NCBI RefSeq assembly: GCF_004745645.1
Contig: NZ_SRMB01000001.1
Span: 1,736,001-1,800,000 of the forward strand
Source of the DNA: Hymenobacter metallicola
GTDB taxonomy: Bacteria; Bacteroidota; Bacteroidia; Cytophagales; Hymenobacteraceae
Length of the DNA: 64,000 bases
Direction: 5' to 3'
Shown piece by piece: positions 63,403 through 64,000 of this stretch. The notes under the pieces were generated by a model. That model saw only the letters and a program-made list of their open reading frames with translations. It made no database searches and had not been told where the DNA came from. Position 1 is the stretch's first letter, and each line of letters opens with the position of its first letter. The position numbers and the translations under genes are program-made.

Positions 63403-64000
63403 TTAAAAAGCCGTTGTGCCGCGCTTGATAAACTGCCCGTAGCCGCGGCCGACTTTGGTTTCGCCGCCGTGCACGGCTACTTGGCCGCGCAGAATCACCG
63501 TCTCAATTTTGCCGGTCAGTTCCCAGCCCTCGTAGGCCGAGTAGTCGCAGTTCATATGGTGGGTGTCGGCTGAAATGGTGTGCCTGGCGGTGGGGTCGAA
63601 AAGAACTAAGTCGGCATCGGCGCCGATGCTGATGGTGCCTTTGCGCGGAAACATGCCGAAGATCTTGGCCGCGTTGGTGCTGGTGACTTCCACGAACTTC
63701 TGCAGGCTGATTTTGCCCGTCGCCACGCCTTCCGAAAACAGCAGCTCCATGCGGTGCTCAATGGCCGGGTGCCCGTTGGGTATTTTGCTGAAGTCATCCT
63801 TGCCCATGAGTTTCTGCTCCCACATAAAGGGGCAGTGGTCGGTACCAACTACCTGTACCAGGCCCTGGTTGATGCCGGCCCAGAGCGTGGCCTGGTCTTT
63901 TTTCTGCCGCAGCGGCGGCGACATCACCACCTTGGCCCCATTCACCTCATCCTCGTAGAGCGAGGCATCGAGCACCAGGTACTGAATGCAGGTTTCCACA
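63403..64000 (-). CDS. hydA: Dihydropyrimidinase, C-terminal part (5' end outside window)
   Basis: About 199 residues of the C-terminal half; the frame runs off the right edge. The amidohydrolase-barrel sequence includes VVMSPPLRQKKDQATLW, VVGTDHCPFMWEQK with the metal/active-site Asp-His, EHRMELLFSEGV and NAAKIFGMFPRKGTISIGAD, diagnostic of D-hydantoinase/dihydropyrimidinase. It opens dihydrouracil to N-carbamoyl-beta-alanine. The carbamylated Lys lies outside the window. It precedes the beta-ureidopropionase gene by 111 bp on the same strand. Confidence 0.93.
   Translation of the reverse strand, partial: VETCIQYLVLDASLYEDEVNGAKVVMSPPLRQKKDQATLWAGINQGLVQVVGTDHCPFMWEQKLMGKDDFSKIPNGHPAIEHRMELLFSEGVATGKISLQKFVEVTSTNAAKIFGMFPRKGTISIGADADLVLFDPTARHTISADTHHMNCDYSAYEGWELTGKIETVILRGQVAVHGGETKVGRGYGQFIKRGTTAF

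Noticed and set aside
1..64000. Search for CRISPR arrays, tRNA or rRNA genes, insertion sequences, prophage genes and toxin-antitoxin pairs
   Set aside because: No regularly spaced repeats, no cloverleaf or rRNA-like sequence in the gaps, and no transposase, integrase or phage structural gene was recognised.

Overview
The window is a high-GC chromosomal segment of a Bacteroidota bacterium, most likely a Hymenobacter-like member of the Cytophagales. The evidence is a C-terminal type IX secretion (T9SS) sorting domain, promoters of the Bacteroidota form TTG-N17-23-TAnnTTTG, few Shine-Dalgarno sequences, DUF1206, sce7726 and DUF2905 proteins, and palindromic intergenic elements of a kind I associate with Hymenobacter. 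This is inference from gene content; there is no rRNA, tRNA or CRISPR array in the window to confirm it.

Bases 1-28400 hold mostly housekeeping and accessory genes in short operons. In order: the tail of a beta-ketoacyl synthase; an M28 peptidase and a lipoprotein; aspartate kinase plus diaminopimelate decarboxylase (lysine branch); a GT39 membrane glycosyltransferase; a YbjT-like epimerase; a minus-strand group with topoisomerase III, an AT-rich DUF6438-like protein and a glycoside hydrolase; an M1 aminopeptidase; an EamA-type membrane protein; a thioredoxin-reductase-like flavoprotein; DUF1206 and DUF922-like proteins; a SulP anion transporter with beta-carbonic anhydrase; and a histidine kinase and OmpR-type regulator separated by a sce7726 nuclease-like gene and DinB.

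Bases 28500-59200 form one large exopolysaccharide (EPS) locus. A plus-strand operon (28665-41239) encodes the export lipoprotein, tyrosine autokinase/co-polymerase, flippase, polymerase, five glycosyltransferases including a fucosyltransferase-like enzyme, and a beta-helix protein. A separate gene encodes a large T9SS-exported paralogue of that beta-helix protein. A second plus-strand operon makes GDP-fucose (gmd, fcl) and carries three tandem GT61 paralogues and a GT2. A minus-strand group carries a CDP-sugar branch (glucose-1-phosphate cytidylyltransferase, SDR, 3,5-epimerase, SAF-domain oxidoreductase), a WecG/TagA glycosyltransferase and the initiating WcaJ-like phosphotransferase. Together these describe a Wzx/Wzy-type fucose-containing polysaccharide with a second, CDP-derived sugar.

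Bases 59400-64000 encode reductive pyrimidine catabolism on the minus strand: dihydropyrimidinase (cut by the window edge), a beta-ureidopropionase-type amidohydrolase, PreT and PreA.

The signals most worth following are: the beta-helix paralogue pair sharing a 359-bp identical block; the triplicated GT61 genes; four TTAA-type repeats at exact 11-bp spacing upstream of the SulP/carbonic anhydrase genes; two palindromic operators sitting on promoters; the CDP-sugar module without a recognisable RfbG; and the sce7726 gene tail-to-tail with dinB.
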